NCBI GenBank assembly: GCA_964528055.1
Contig: CAZGQM010000007.1
Coordinates: 62,001-126,000, forward strand
Direction of reading: 5' to 3'
DNA length: 64,000 nt
Source of the DNA: Geoanaerobacter sp964528055
GTDB lineage: Bacteria > Desulfobacterota > Desulfuromonadia > Geobacterales > DSM-12255
Part shown: piece after piece, positions 10,714-20,296 of the stretch
Position numbering within the stretch: position 1 is the stretch's first letter
Layout: every line of letters begins with the position of its first letter
Notes under the pieces: model-generated
Told to the model about the DNA's origin: nothing
What the model saw: only the letters and a program-made list of their open reading frames with translations
Database searches by the model: none
Made by a program: the position numbers and the translations under genes

Positions 10714-11442
10714 ATGACTGTCAGATTACACATCATAGCGGTTGCACTGTTCATGGTATCCATGTCCGGATGCGCGCCGTCTGCCCCGCTTTGGCAACTA
10801 AAGGCCGAGAAACTGCTGAATACGCTAAGATCTGACAGTGCCCCGTTTATACTGCCGGCTGAATTTGCAAGCCTGGACGAAACCTATTCAAAGGGAGAGT
10901 TGCTTCTTCTGGACAAAGAAGTGGAAGAGGCTGACCGTCTGTTTCAGCTTGCGTTTCTGAAGGGAGAGATGCTGAAGGGAAACCTTTCTGCTGAGAAGAA
11001 CCGCCAAGCAGAAGCCAAGCGTCTTTTGCGGGAGAATGAAGAGCGAAACGAGCAGGCTCGCCTTAAAGCAATTGCACTGGCGGAAGAACAGCGCCGGAAG
11101 GAAGCCGAAGAGGTGCTTTCAAGGATTGCCGAGCAGGCGCGCATGCGGCAGGTGTCGGATGCCGAGGCCACTCTTCAGGCTGAGCGTCAGAAGGTTCCTA
11201 AAGAGCATCCGACTGTATCTTCCCACACAGTAAAGCGCGGCGAAACACTGCCACAGATCGCTGCACTTCCAGAAATTTACAATGATCAGTTTCTCTGGCC
11301 GATAGTCTATCGGGCAAATCGCGATCAGATACGGGACCCCCGGCACTTGTGGCCGGGGCAGGTTCTTCGGATCCCTCGTAATCTCACTCGTGATGATCTT
11401 CAGGAAGCCCGTCGCTATGCCCAGGAAAAGCGACTTTATTAG
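10714..11442 (+). CDS. LysM-domain lipoprotein
   Basis: 242 residues from ATG 10714 (a GTG at 10702 is an alternative). It has a signal peptide with lipobox VSMSGC. A long charged helical region (about 30-155, Glu/Arg/Lys/Ala rich) resembles a coiled coil. The C-terminal LysM repeat begins HTVKRGETLPQIA and ends HLWPGQVLRIPRN. LysM binds peptidoglycan, so this is probably an envelope protein tying the membrane to the wall. It is likely transcribed with aspS, whose stop is only 12 bases upstream. Confidence 0.85.
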   Translation: MTVRLHIIAVALFMVSMSGCAPSAPLWQLKAEKLLNTLRSDSAPFILPAEFASLDETYSKGELLLLDKEVEEADRLFQLAFLKGEMLKGNLSAEKNRQAEAKRLLRENEERNEQARLKAIALAEEQRRKEAEEVLSRIAEQARMRQVSDAEATLQAERQKVPKEHPTVSSHTVKRGETLPQIAALPEIYNDQFLWPIVYRANRDQIRDPRHLWPGQVLRIPRNLTRDDLQEARRYAQEKRLY

Positions 11443-11520
11443 CATGCATCAATCTTCTTTTAGGCCTCATTAACAATCCTGCCCTCTGTTGGACGATTAT
11501 TAAACGATTTGCATTTTTTC

Positions 11521-11555
11521 TTGACACTGCAAGGTGCTTTGTATACTGTATACAA
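11521..11555 (+). promoter_or_regulatory. icd-mdh promoter with a perfect 17-bp palindromic operator
   Basis: A -35 TTGACA (11521-11526) precedes TATACT (11542-11547), which sits inside the perfect palindrome TTGTATACTGTATACAA (11539-11555). The 15-base spacer is short, so activation or repression at this site is plausible. Related elements occur before korD and acnB. Confidence 0.65.
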
Positions 11556-11662
11556 ACTTTTTGATAGAGTAGGATGAGTCACATTGAGTGTCTAGTGTAA
11601 GCTGTGGATACTCTTCACATTAAGCCTCTGGCTACACCGCCAAAAAAAACTAAGGAGTGAAC

Positions 11663-13888
11663 ATGACGACACAAAAGATTATCTGGTCAAAAATCGATGA
11701 AGCACCCGCACTGGCAACCTACTCTTTGCTCCCTATCGTAAATGCTTTCACTAAGGCAGCTGGCGTTGTTGTGGAAACAAGAGATATCTCTGTTGCCGGA
11801 AGAATTATTGCAAATTTCCCTGAGTACCTCACTGAGAGCCAGAGAATGCCTGATTATCTGGCCGAACTGGGCGAGCTTACCCAGAAACTCGAAGCCAACA
11901 TCATCAAGCTCCCCAACGTAAGCGCTTCGATCCCCCAGCTGAAGGCAGCCATCAAGGAGTTGCAGGAGCAGGGCTATAAGCTTCCGGACTATCCCGAGGA
12001 GCCGAAAACCGATGAGGAAAAAGCACTGCACGCCAAATATGCCAAGTGTCTTGGCAGCGCTGTAAATCCTGTTTTGAGGGAAGGAAACTCCGATAGAAGG
12101 TCTGCCGATGCCGTAAAGCAGTATGCAAGAAAGCACCCGGTTAAAATGGGCGATTGGTCACCTGATTCAAAGACCCATGTGTCGCATATGGAAGCTGGTG
12201 ATTTTTACCACAGTGAAAAATCCGTCACGATGAAAAAGGCCGGAAACGTAAAGATCGAGTTTGTTGATAATGCCGGAAAGGTTACCGTAATGAAGGAGAA
12301 GTTACCCCTTCAGGCAGGTGAGGTTCTTGACGGCGCTTTCATGGATTGCGGCGCTCTGCGCAAGTTCATCGCGGAGCAGATCGATGATGCGCAGAAAATG
12401 GGAGTATTATTTTCAGTGCACCTCAAAGCCACCATGATGAAGATCTCCGATCCGATCATGTTCGGTCATTTCGTCTCGGTCTTCTTTAAAGACGTGTTCG
12501 AAAAGCATGCAGCAACCTTCAAGGAACTGGGTGTTATTTCAGATCTCGGCCTGGGTGATCTATATTTAAAAATAAAGAAACTTCCGGAAGCCAAACAGGC
12601 TGAGATAGAAGCCGATATCAAGGCAGTTTATCAGAAGAGACCTGAACTTGCGATGGTGGATTCGGACAAAGGAATCACCAATCTGCATACAAGCAGTGAC
12701 ATCATTATTGATGCCTCCATGCCGGTTGTTATCCGTGATTCGGGTGGAATGTGGGGTCCGGATGGCAAGCTTCACGATGTGAAGTGCGTGATCCCTGACA
12801 CGTCATATTCCGAGTGGTATCAGGTTTGTATTGATTTCTGCAAGAAAAACGGCCAGTTCGACCCCACGACCATGGGTTGTGTGTCAAACGTTGGCCTGAT
12901 GGCACAAAAAGCAGAGGAGTACGGCTCACACGACAAGACATTCAAGGTTCCTGCCGACGGAACTATGCGCGTTGTCGATGAATCAGGAGCAGTGCTGTTC
13001 CAGCATGCTGTAAAAGAGGGCGATATCTGGCGCAGTTGCCAGACAAAAGATCTCCCTATCCAGGACTGGGTCAAGCTGGCTGTAAGAAGGGCACGTGCGA
13101 CCGGTGCGCCGGCGGTTTTCTGGCTGGACAAAAACAGGGCACACGACGCCCAGATGATCGAAAAGGTGAATACCTACCTCAAGGATCACGATACGAATGG
13201 CCTGGATATAAGCATCAAGGCCCCGGTTGATGCGATGACCTTCACACTTGAAAGAGCGAAAGCCGGCAAGGATACCATTACCGTAACCGGGAATGCCTTG
13301 AGAGATTACCTGACCGATCTCTTCCCGATTCTTGAACTGGGTACCAGTTCGAAAATGCTTTCCATCGTTCCGCTTCTTGCTGGTGGCGGACTGTTTGAGA
13401 CAGGAGCCGGTGGCTCTGCACCAAAGCATGTTCAGCAGTTTGTCAAGGAAGGGTACCTGAGATGGGATTCTCTCGGTGAGTTCCTGGCGCTGGCAGTTTC
13501 GCTGGAGCATCTGGCCGCTACCTTCAAGAATGAAAAAGCCCAGCTTCTGGCCGAGACGCTCAATCAGGCAAACGCCAAGTTCCTGGATAACAATAAGAAC
13601 CCGGCACGTAAAGTTGGACAGATCGACAACCGCGGCAGCCATTTCTACCTTGCAATGTACTGGGCTGAGGCATTGGCTAACCAGACCAAGGACAAGGATC
13701 TGGCAGCACGTTTTGCAAAAGTTGCCAAGCAACTGCAGGATAATGAAGAAAAAATCAATGCCGAGCTGATCGGAGCCCAGGGCAAGCCACAGGATATCGG
13801 TGGTTATTTTAACCCGAATCCGGTCAAGACGGAAAAAGCAATGCGTCCCAGCGCAACCTTAAATGCAATAGTGGATGCTATCGCATAA
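11663..13888 (+). CDS. icd: Monomeric NADP-dependent isocitrate dehydrogenase
   Basis: 741 residues, the length of the monomeric (IDH II) type and nearly twice that of the dimeric enzyme. The ATG at 11663 follows AAGGAG. Family blocks include NPVLREGNSDRR (substrate loop), the GDWSPDSKTHVSHME region, and CVSNVGLMAQKAEEYGSHD. It oxidises isocitrate to 2-oxoglutarate. mdh follows 43 bases later and the kor operon is next. It is controlled by the palindromic promoter at 11521-11555. Confidence 0.95.
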   Translation: MTTQKIIWSKIDEAPALATYSLLPIVNAFTKAAGVVVETRDISVAGRIIANFPEYLTESQRMPDYLAELGELTQKLEANIIKLPNVSASIPQLKAAIKELQEQGYKLPDYPEEPKTDEEKALHAKYAKCLGSAVNPVLREGNSDRRSADAVKQYARKHPVKMGDWSPDSKTHVSHMEAGDFYHSEKSVTMKKAGNVKIEFVDNAGKVTVMKEKLPLQAGEVLDGAFMDCGALRKFIAEQIDDAQKMGVLFSVHLKATMMKISDPIMFGHFVSVFFKDVFEKHAATFKELGVISDLGLGDLYLKIKKLPEAKQAEIEADIKAVYQKRPELAMVDSDKGITNLHTSSDIIIDASMPVVIRDSGGMWGPDGKLHDVKCVIPDTSYSEWYQVCIDFCKKNGQFDPTTMGCVSNVGLMAQKAEEYGSHDKTFKVPADGTMRVVDESGAVLFQHAVKEGDIWRSCQTKDLPIQDWVKLAVRRARATGAPAVFWLDKNRAHDAQMIEKVNTYLKDHDTNGLDISIKAPVDAMTFTLERAKAGKDTITVTGNALRDYLTDLFPILELGTSSKMLSIVPLLAGGGLFETGAGGSAPKHVQQFVKEGYLRWDSLGEFLALAVSLEHLAATFKNEKAQLLAETLNQANAKFLDNNKNPARKVGQIDNRGSHFYLAMYWAEALANQTKDKDLAARFAKVAKQLQDNEEKINAELIGAQGKPQDIGGYFNPNPVKTEKAMRPSATLNAIVDAIA

Positions 13889-13931
13889 GACGGTATAGGT
13901 AATAAATTCAATCTATTCAAGGAGAGAAAAA

Positions 13932-14888
13932 ATGGCTAGAAAGAAGATTGCATTAATCGGTGGTGGTCAGATCGGTGGCGTTCTTGCTCAGCTCTGTGCT
14001 CTGCGTGAACTGGGTGATGTTGTGTTGTTCGATATCGTAGAAGGACTTCCTCAGGGCAAGACCCTTGATATCGCGGAAGTTGGTTCAGTCGATCGTTTCG
14101 ACTGCTGCCTCAAAGGAACCAACAGCTACGAAGACATCAAAGATTCTGATGTCGTCATAGTTACCGCAGGCCTTCCCCGCAAGCCAGGCATGAGCCGCGA
14201 CGATCTGATCGAGGTCAACTCCAAGATCATGACTTCGGTTGCAGAGGGAATCAAGAAATTTGCTCCGAATTCCATTGTAATTGTTATCTCCAACCCGCTT
14301 GACGCAATGGTTACCCTTTGCCAGAAGATCACCGGCTTTCCATACAGTCGTGTATTCGGACAGGCAGGCGTTCTTGACTCAGCCCGTTTCATCACCTTTA
14401 TCGCATGGGAGCTTGGCGTATCTGTCAAGGATGTAAACGCAATGACACTCGGAGGCCACGGCGACGACATGGTTCCCCTTGTTCGTTATGCAAGCGTAAA
14501 CGGCATTCCGGTCATGGAACTTCTCGAGAACAAGTACAAGGACAAGGCCAAAGCCAAGGAAGTTATGGAAGCAATGGTAAAGCGTACCCGTGGTGCTGGC
14601 GGAGAGGTTGTTGCTCTGTTAAAGACTGGGTCCGCTTTCTACTCGCCTGCTTCTTCTGCCATTGCAATGGCAGAGTCGATCCTCAAGGATCAGAAGCGTG
14701 TTCTTCCTACCTGCTGCTTCCTGCAGGGTGAGTTCGGCGTTAACGGCTATTATGTAGGTGTTCCTGCAGTTCTCGGCGAGAAAGGTGTGGAGCAGATTCT
14801 TCAGTTTAAACTGGATGCAGAAGAGCAGGAGATGATGGACAAGTCTGTAGCAGCTGTCAAGGGTCTTGTAGACAGCATGAAGCTATAA
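13932..14888 (+). CDS. mdh: Malate dehydrogenase (LDH-like type)
   Basis: 318 residues. The Rossmann motif is GGGQIGGVLAQ. The substrate and catalytic segments are AGLPRKPGMSRDDL, VISNPLDAM and TLGGHGDDMVPL (catalytic His). It belongs to the lactate-dehydrogenase-like MDH group and interconverts malate and oxaloacetate. It is preceded by a strong GGAG site, co-transcribed with icd and followed by a strong terminator. Confidence 0.96.
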   Translation: MARKKIALIGGGQIGGVLAQLCALRELGDVVLFDIVEGLPQGKTLDIAEVGSVDRFDCCLKGTNSYEDIKDSDVVIVTAGLPRKPGMSRDDLIEVNSKIMTSVAEGIKKFAPNSIVIVISNPLDAMVTLCQKITGFPYSRVFGQAGVLDSARFITFIAWELGVSVKDVNAMTLGGHGDDMVPLVRYASVNGIPVMELLENKYKDKAKAKEVMEAMVKRTRGAGGEVVALLKTGSAFYSPASSAIAMAESILKDQKRVLPTCCFLQGEFGVNGYYVGVPAVLGEKGVEQILQFKLDAEEQEMMDKSVAAVKGLVDSMKL

Positions 14889-14919
14889 TTCCTGACGTTC
14901 AATGTCATTGCAGCACAGC

Positions 14920-14946
14920 AAAAGAAGGGCCCTGTGCCCTTCTTTT
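14920..14946 (+). terminator. Intrinsic terminator after mdh
   Basis: A perfect 11-bp stem, AAAAGAAGGGC with GCCCTTCTTTT, a 5-base loop, then more T residues. It separates icd-mdh from the kor operon. Confidence 0.88.
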
Positions 14947-14987
14947 CTTATGTCCTGAATTATTATGAATCTTCAGCAAGGTCATCC

Positions 14988-15016
14988 TTGTAATTGTATA
15001 CACGCTGTGCTATAAA
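14988..15016 (+). promoter_or_regulatory. kor operon promoter with a TTGTATAC half-site
   Basis: TTGTAA (14988-14993), a 17-base spacer and TATAAA (15011-15016). The spacer begins with TTGTATACA (14994-15002), the same element that forms the palindrome before icd and the near-palindrome before acnB. Confidence 0.55.
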
Positions 15017-15064
15017 AACACGGTTTTCATCGTTGGAATCAATTCACTAAAGGAGCGTATGTAG

Positions 15065-15259
15065 ATGGAAAAGAAGCTTCCCACAATCGAGATCATCGAG
15101 AAGTACTGCAAGGGTTGCCACATCTGCGTGGAATTCTGCCCAAAGCAGGTCCTGGAGATGAAAGGGTTTGTAGTGGCAGTCAAGGATCTGGAGGCCTGCA
15201 TCAAGTGCATGCAGTGTGAGCTCCGCTGTCCTGACTTCGCAATCAAGGTAACTGCATAA
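15065..15259 (+). CDS. korD: 2-oxoglutarate:ferredoxin oxidoreductase, ferredoxin-like delta subunit
   Basis: 64 residues with two complete 4Fe-4S binding motifs, CKGCHICVEFCP and CIKCMQCELRCP. As the first gene of a korDABC set it should pass electrons from the TPP subunit to ferredoxin. It is 23 bases before korA and preceded by the AGGAG-like site in the leader. Confidence 0.93.
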   Translation: MEKKLPTIEIIEKYCKGCHICVEFCPKQVLEMKGFVVAVKDLEACIKCMQCELRCPDFAIKVTA

Positions 15260-15282
15260 ACAATTTACAGGAGGTATGTAAC

Positions 15283-16416
15283 GTGGCTAAGAAAGTTGCT
15301 TTTATGCAGGGTAACGAAGCTGCGGCCCATGGCGCTCTTTACGCCGGCTGCACGTTTTTTGGTGGTTACCCTATTACCCCGTCTACTGAAGTTGCCGAAG
15401 TTATGTCGGCTGAGCTTCCAAAGATAGGGGGCAAGTTCATCCAGATGGAAGATGAGATCGGCGCTATGGCTACCCTTATCGGAGCATCTCTTACCGGCGC
15501 TAAGGTTCTGACTTCAACTTCAGGTCCTGGTCTCTCTCTCAAGCAGGAAAATATCGGCTATGCATGCATTACCGAAGTACCCTGCGTTATTGTCAACGTA
15601 ATGCGTGGAGGTCCCTCTACCGGAATGCCGACTGGTCCTTCCCAGTCAGACGTCATGTGTGCCAAGTGGGGGACCCATGGAGACCATCCGGCAATCTGTC
15701 TTGTTCCAGCGTCAGTTCAAGAGCTGTTTGAAGAGACTGTCAGAGCATTCAACCTTGCTGAGAAGTATCGCACACCGGTTATGATTATGCCGGACGAAAT
15801 TGTTGCCCATATGCGTGAGCGTATTGTTTTCCCCGAACCAGGGGAAATTCCGATTATCAACCGTACTGCCCCCTCCGTACCTCCCGAGAAGTACAAGCCT
15901 TATGATACCTCATTCGGGGATGTACCTCCTCTGGCAGCTTTCGGGTCAGGATACAAATTCCATGTGACAGGTCTTAACAAGATGCAGGACGGGTTCCCGA
16001 CCACAAAGGCCGAGATCGTTCAGGCCGAGGAAGAGCGCCAGGTGCGCAAGGTTGAGGCCAATGCTGCAGATATCATGAAGTGGGAAGAGTATCAGGTTGA
16101 CGATGCTGAAATCGTTGTTGTTGCATACGGATCAACCTCACGTTCGGCTCGATTTGCAGTAGACGAGGCCCGCAAGGCTGGAATCAAGGCAGGACTCTTC
16201 CGTCTTATCACCTTCTGGCCGTTCCCTGAAGAGCGCCTTCTTGAGATTTCAAAGAAGGTCAAGGCTTTCATCTCTCCTGAAATGAACCTCGGCATGTGCG
16301 CCGGCGTCATTAAAGGGTGCATTGAAGGCAACGCCCCGGTTCTCGGTATTTTCCGTGTTGATGGAGAGCCGGTTAACCCAGGCCAGATCCTCGACAAGAT
16401 GAAGGAGGTCAAGTAA
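15283..16416 (+). CDS. korA: 2-oxoglutarate:ferredoxin oxidoreductase alpha subunit
   Basis: 377 residues, GTG start with AGGAGG at 15269-15274. It carries the pyruvate/ketoacid ferredoxin oxidoreductase alpha pattern: GCTFFGGYPITPSTE, QMEDEIGAMATLIGASLTGA and TSGPGLSLKQE, then a transketolase-C-like domain near the end. It makes succinyl-CoA from 2-oxoglutarate and CoA with ferredoxin reduction. 2-Oxoglutarate rather than another ketoacid is inferred from the icd-mdh neighbours. It precedes korB by two bases. Confidence 0.93.
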   Translation: MAKKVAFMQGNEAAAHGALYAGCTFFGGYPITPSTEVAEVMSAELPKIGGKFIQMEDEIGAMATLIGASLTGAKVLTSTSGPGLSLKQENIGYACITEVPCVIVNVMRGGPSTGMPTGPSQSDVMCAKWGTHGDHPAICLVPASVQELFEETVRAFNLAEKYRTPVMIMPDEIVAHMRERIVFPEPGEIPIINRTAPSVPPEKYKPYDTSFGDVPPLAAFGSGYKFHVTGLNKMQDGFPTTKAEIVQAEEERQVRKVEANAADIMKWEEYQVDDAEIVVVAYGSTSRSARFAVDEARKAGIKAGLFRLITFWPFPEERLLEISKKVKAFISPEMNLGMCAGVIKGCIEGNAPVLGIFRVDGEPVNPGQILDKMKEVK

Positions 16417-16418
16417 CC

Positions 16419-17240
16419 ATGTCTTATGATTATGAAAAATGGATTCGACCCGGCAAGCTTCCACATATCTGGTGCCCAGGCTGCGGTCACGGCATCGTCA
16501 TGAAGGGACTTATCCGTGCACTGGATACACTCCAGCTGAAGAAGGAAAATACCGCCATAGTTTCCGGTATCGGTTGCGCTTCCCGCCTCCCTGGCTATAT
16601 GGACTGCTGCACACTGCATACTGCACATGGACGTGCTGCCGCCTTTGCTACTGGCGTAAAAATGGCTAAACCAGAAATGTCGGTTTTCTGCGTAGGCGGA
16701 GATGGCGACGGTACTGCAATCGGCGGGAACCACTTTATTCACGCCTGCCGCCGTAACATCGATATGACCTATATCATCCTTAATAACAAGATCTACGGGA
16801 TGACAGGCGGTCAGTTCTCCTCCTGCACCCCTACAGGCGCAAAGGCTTCCACTACTCCGTACGGTAACCCAGATCCGGCATTTGACATCGCCAAACTGGC
16901 CATCGGGGCAGGTGCTACTTTTGTTGCCCGTGGTACGGCATTTCATGCAAACCAGATCGACAAACTCATAGTTGAGGCTGTACAACACAAAGGTTTCTCC
17001 GTTGTTGAAATCCTTGACGACTGCCCGACCTGTTACGGTCGTCGCAACAAGTTCAAATCTGTAGTCGAGATGATGAACGAGCTCAAAGAGATTGCTGTTC
17101 CGGTCAAGGCTGCCGAGAAGATGGATCCTGAGCAGTTGAAGGGGAAAGTACTTACCGGTGTTCTCTACAAGGAAGACAAGCCTGAGTACTGCGAGCAGTA
17201 TGCAAAGGTTATCGAGCGCGCCAAGGGTGTCGCACGTTAG
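16419..17240 (+). CDS. korB: 2-oxoglutarate:ferredoxin oxidoreductase beta (TPP) subunit
   Basis: 273 residues. An N-terminal WCPGCGHG and the thiamine-diphosphate site GGDGDGTAIGGNHFIHACRR with downstream NNKIYGMTGGQ are clear. It holds the TPP and a [4Fe-4S] cluster with the Cys of WCPGCG and later conserved cysteines. It is directly coupled to korA. Confidence 0.94.
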   Translation: MSYDYEKWIRPGKLPHIWCPGCGHGIVMKGLIRALDTLQLKKENTAIVSGIGCASRLPGYMDCCTLHTAHGRAAAFATGVKMAKPEMSVFCVGGDGDGTAIGGNHFIHACRRNIDMTYIILNNKIYGMTGGQFSSCTPTGAKASTTPYGNPDPAFDIAKLAIGAGATFVARGTAFHANQIDKLIVEAVQHKGFSVVEILDDCPTCYGRRNKFKSVVEMMNELKEIAVPVKAAEKMDPEQLKGKVLTGVLYKEDKPEYCEQYAKVIERAKGVAR

Positions 17241-17273
17241 AACGAATTTCGCCAATTCAAAGGAGAGAAGATA

Positions 17274-17819
17274 ATGGCTGGAAGATATGAGATTCGCTTT
17301 TCCGGCGCCGGTGGGCAGGGGCTGATCCTTGCCGGTGTCATTATGGCTGAGGCCGCCTCGATTTATCAGGGGATTCAGGCCGTTCAGTCTCAAAGCTACG
17401 GCCCTGAGGCACGTGGTGGCGCATCAAAGTCAGAGGTCATCATTTCTGACGACATCATCGATTACCCGAAGGTTACCAAATGTGATGCACTCCTGGCCCT
17501 TACCCAGGAGGCATGTGACAAGTATTCGCATGATCTCAAGGAAGGCGGAATCCTGCTGATCGACTCCGACCTGGTTCTTCGCCAACCACCGGGGAATTTC
17601 AAAGTTGTAAAGTTCAATATTACCAATACTGCCAAGAATGAAGTTGGCCGTGAGATTGTTACCAACATCGTTGCACTTGGCGCTATGGTTGCCCTTACCG
17701 GCGTAGTATCCAAGGAAAATGCCGAGAAAGCTGTCCTTTCCCGCGTTCCAGAAGCTTTCCTTGAGCTTAACAAGAAGGCATTCAATATTGGTTACGAGAA
17801 GGCGATTGCAGCCAAGTAG
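17274..17819 (+). CDS. korC: 2-oxoglutarate:ferredoxin oxidoreductase gamma subunit
   Basis: 181 residues. It begins EIRFSGAGGQGLILAGVIMA, the hallmark of ketoacid oxidoreductase gamma subunits, followed by the QSQSYGPEARGG block. It completes the four-subunit enzyme. GGAG is present 7 bases before the ATG. The operon is closed by the terminator at 17855-17886. Confidence 0.94.
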   Translation: MAGRYEIRFSGAGGQGLILAGVIMAEAASIYQGIQAVQSQSYGPEARGGASKSEVIISDDIIDYPKVTKCDALLALTQEACDKYSHDLKEGGILLIDSDLVLRQPPGNFKVVKFNITNTAKNEVGREIVTNIVALGAMVALTGVVSKENAEKAVLSRVPEAFLELNKKAFNIGYEKAIAAK

Positions 17820-17854
17820 ACAAATAAACTGAAATTAGCATACGTCGTTCATGG

Positions 17855-17886
17855 AGCCCGTCACCTTTTGTTGACGGGCTTTTTTT
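17855..17886 (+). terminator. Intrinsic terminator of the kor operon
   Basis: A 9-bp stem AGCCCGTCA with TGACGGGCT, an 8-base loop and seven T. Confidence 0.9.
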
Positions 17887-17913
17887 ATGCTGCGTACTGT
17901 TGTGGGACCAAAA

Positions 17914-17941
17914 TTGACTTTCAGTATGAAGACTGTAATCT
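17914..17941 (+). promoter_or_regulatory. Candidate promoter for the GAF-GspE gene
   Basis: TTGACT (17914-17919), a 16-base spacer and TAATCT (17936-17941), 49 bases before the start codon and just after the kor terminator. Confidence 0.45.
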
Positions 17942-17989
17942 GAATGTGACGAGCCGTTTCTGTTCAACGAAAATAACCGGAGTGCGTTA

Positions 17990-20296
17990 ATGCAAAATGA
18001 AACTGATTACCTTAAGGGTCAGCTTGAATATCGAAAGAAGTTTATGGAGCAGATTAACGAGATACACTCTGCCAACTCTTTGAACGCTATACTTATTCAG
18101 CTAAAGGATAGGATTGCTGAGTTATTCAAGGCTGAGCGTATCACCATATATGTAGCTGACCTGAAACAGAATATCCTTGTCTCCCGAGTTAAATCAGGCA
18201 ACGAAGTGCAGCAGATTACAGTTCCTATCGGAACTTGTAGCATTGCAGGGTATTGTGCCCTATCGGGAAATGTTGTCAACATTAGGAATGCGTATGATGA
18301 TCATGAACTGAGAATGATCAACACAGAACTGCTTTTCGATAAATCATGGGATATGAAGACGGGTTTTCGGACAATTCAGGTGCTTTGCATACCGATGAAA
18401 TTCAATAATGTCTTGATAGGTGTCATGCAACTGATTAACAAAAAGGATGATTATAGTTTCAGTGAGACAGATATCAACTACGTATCAGAGCTTGCAGCGT
18501 CGCTCTCCATAGCTATCCACAACATCTACCGTCTTAGCGCTTCCGCTAAGATTATCCGTCAAAAATCTCGTTATAACTACCTACTGGACAAAAATATCAT
18601 CGAGGAGAGAGATATAGAGAAGGCAGGGAATAATCCAGAACTCGCGAAGTATGGCATGGATTACCTCCTGATGCGCGACTGTAAGGTTTCACGAGAGGAT
18701 ATGGGGAAGAGTCTCAGCTTGTATTTTGGGACTGATTTCCTGCAGTTTGATCCGCAACTACCAACCATTGAAGAGATAATGTGCAAGATAAGACCGGATC
18801 GCCTGAAGAAAGAGCGATGGGTACCGGTCAAGGTGGAGAATGGATTCCTCTCTGTCGCTATGGAGGACCCAACTGACCTTGCGAAACAGGACTTGATCAA
18901 ATTCATTTACCCTGAATATCGGAGAATCAGTTTTGTCGCTTCGTTCCGGGACGATATTGAACGCTTTATCGCACATTTTTATCATCTTGGGAGCCCCTCC
19001 ACTCCTGAAGATACGACAAGTATAAACGATCTTCTCGACAAATTGGACGCTGGTGAAGAGCCGGATGTAGAGCAGGAGGTGCAGAGGGTTTCAGAGCAGG
19101 ACAGTGTCATAGTCCAGCTGGTTAATAAGATTATCTGTGACGCCTATAAGATCAAGGCTTCGGATATTCACATAGAGCCATATCCCGGCAAGAATGATGT
19201 AATGGTACGTATCAGGGTGGATGGCCGATGCAAGATATACCAGCGGATTCCGTACAAGTACAAGCACGCAATCACTTCACGGATAAAGATAATGTCCGGC
19301 CTTGACATTGCAGAGCGGCGCAAGCCGCAGGATGGAAAGATAGACTTTAAAAAATTCGGTCCGATTGATGTCGAACTCCGCGTTGCAACCATGCCTACAG
19401 CCGGTCAGCTTGAGGATGTGGTCATGCGTATACTCGCATCCGGCGAGCCGATACCGTTTGACAAACTGGGGCTTACCGATCGGAACTCTCAGGTATTTAA
19501 CCAGTGCATAAGGAAACCATACGGACTGATTCTGGTCGTTGGACCGACCGGTTCAGGGAAGACCACTACCCTGCACTCGGCAATTGCCCTGATAAACGAT
19601 TCGGAGACGAAGATCTGGACTGCTGAAGACCCGGTTGAAATAACCCAGAAAGGGCTCAGGCAGGTGCAGGTCAATGCAAAGATCGGTTTCACCTTTGCCA
19701 TTGCGCTCCGATCATTCCTGCGGGCCGACCCTGATGTAATCATGGTGGGTGAGATGCGCGACGAGGAGACAGCTGCAATAGGAGTAGAGTCATCTCTGAC
19801 AGGTCACCTGGTTTTTTCCACGCTTCACACCAATTCGGCTCCGGAGACAGTAACTCGTCTTCTCGACATGGGGCTTGATCCGTTCAGTTTTTCAGATGCG
19901 GTTCTCTGCATACTTGCACAACGTTTGGCTCGGCGCCTTTGTGGCGAATGCAAGAAGACGTACAGGCCTGATAGTAATGAACTACGTGAGATCGTGGAGG
20001 AGTTTGGCAAGGAGGATTTCACCCGTACCGGCATCGATCTTGATTCGATTCTTCTTGCACATCCGGTGGGGTGCGTGAAGTGCAATGATTCAGGTTACAA
20101 AGGAAGGGTTGGTCTTCATGAACTGCTGGAGGGGACAGATGAGATGAGAAGTCTGATTAAACGTAAAGTTGAGGTCGAACAGGTCAGGAATCAGGCAATC
20201 ATGGATGGCATGACCACGCTCAAGCAGGATGGAATCCTCAAGGCATTGCAGGGAATAACGGATATGCGTGAGGTGAGAAGGGTATGCATCAAGTAG
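17990..20296 (+). CDS. GspE/PilB-type secretion ATPase with N-terminal GAF domain
   Basis: 768 residues, longer than usual because of an N-terminal GAF domain (about 25-180). A MshEN-like N1 domain follows (about 225-330), then the GspE ATPase. Visible motifs are Walker A GPTGSGKTTT, the Asp box RADPDVIMVGEMRDEETA, the His box GHLVFSTLHTN and a zinc-binding pair of CxxC motifs (CGEC and CVKC). These ATPases power type II secretion or type IV pilus assembly. No pilin, GspF or secretin gene is beside it, so it is an orphan. The GAF domain suggests control by a small ligand such as a cyclic nucleotide. Confidence 0.88.
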   Translation: MQNETDYLKGQLEYRKKFMEQINEIHSANSLNAILIQLKDRIAELFKAERITIYVADLKQNILVSRVKSGNEVQQITVPIGTCSIAGYCALSGNVVNIRNAYDDHELRMINTELLFDKSWDMKTGFRTIQVLCIPMKFNNVLIGVMQLINKKDDYSFSETDINYVSELAASLSIAIHNIYRLSASAKIIRQKSRYNYLLDKNIIEERDIEKAGNNPELAKYGMDYLLMRDCKVSREDMGKSLSLYFGTDFLQFDPQLPTIEEIMCKIRPDRLKKERWVPVKVENGFLSVAMEDPTDLAKQDLIKFIYPEYRRISFVASFRDDIERFIAHFYHLGSPSTPEDTTSINDLLDKLDAGEEPDVEQEVQRVSEQDSVIVQLVNKIICDAYKIKASDIHIEPYPGKNDVMVRIRVDGRCKIYQRIPYKYKHAITSRIKIMSGLDIAERRKPQDGKIDFKKFGPIDVELRVATMPTAGQLEDVVMRILASGEPIPFDKLGLTDRNSQVFNQCIRKPYGLILVVGPTGSGKTTTLHSAIALINDSETKIWTAEDPVEITQKGLRQVQVNAKIGFTFAIALRSFLRADPDVIMVGEMRDEETAAIGVESSLTGHLVFSTLHTNSAPETVTRLLDMGLDPFSFSDAVLCILAQRLARRLCGECKKTYRPDSNELREIVEEFGKEDFTRTGIDLDSILLAHPVGCVKCNDSGYKGRVGLHELLEGTDEMRSLIKRKVEVEQVRNQAIMDGMTTLKQDGILKALQGITDMREVRRVCIK

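Noticed and set aside
16092..17393. A 433-residue frame opposite korA-korC
   Set aside because: It is a shadow of highly conserved enzyme genes; its composition is typical of antisense frames in GC-rich DNA.
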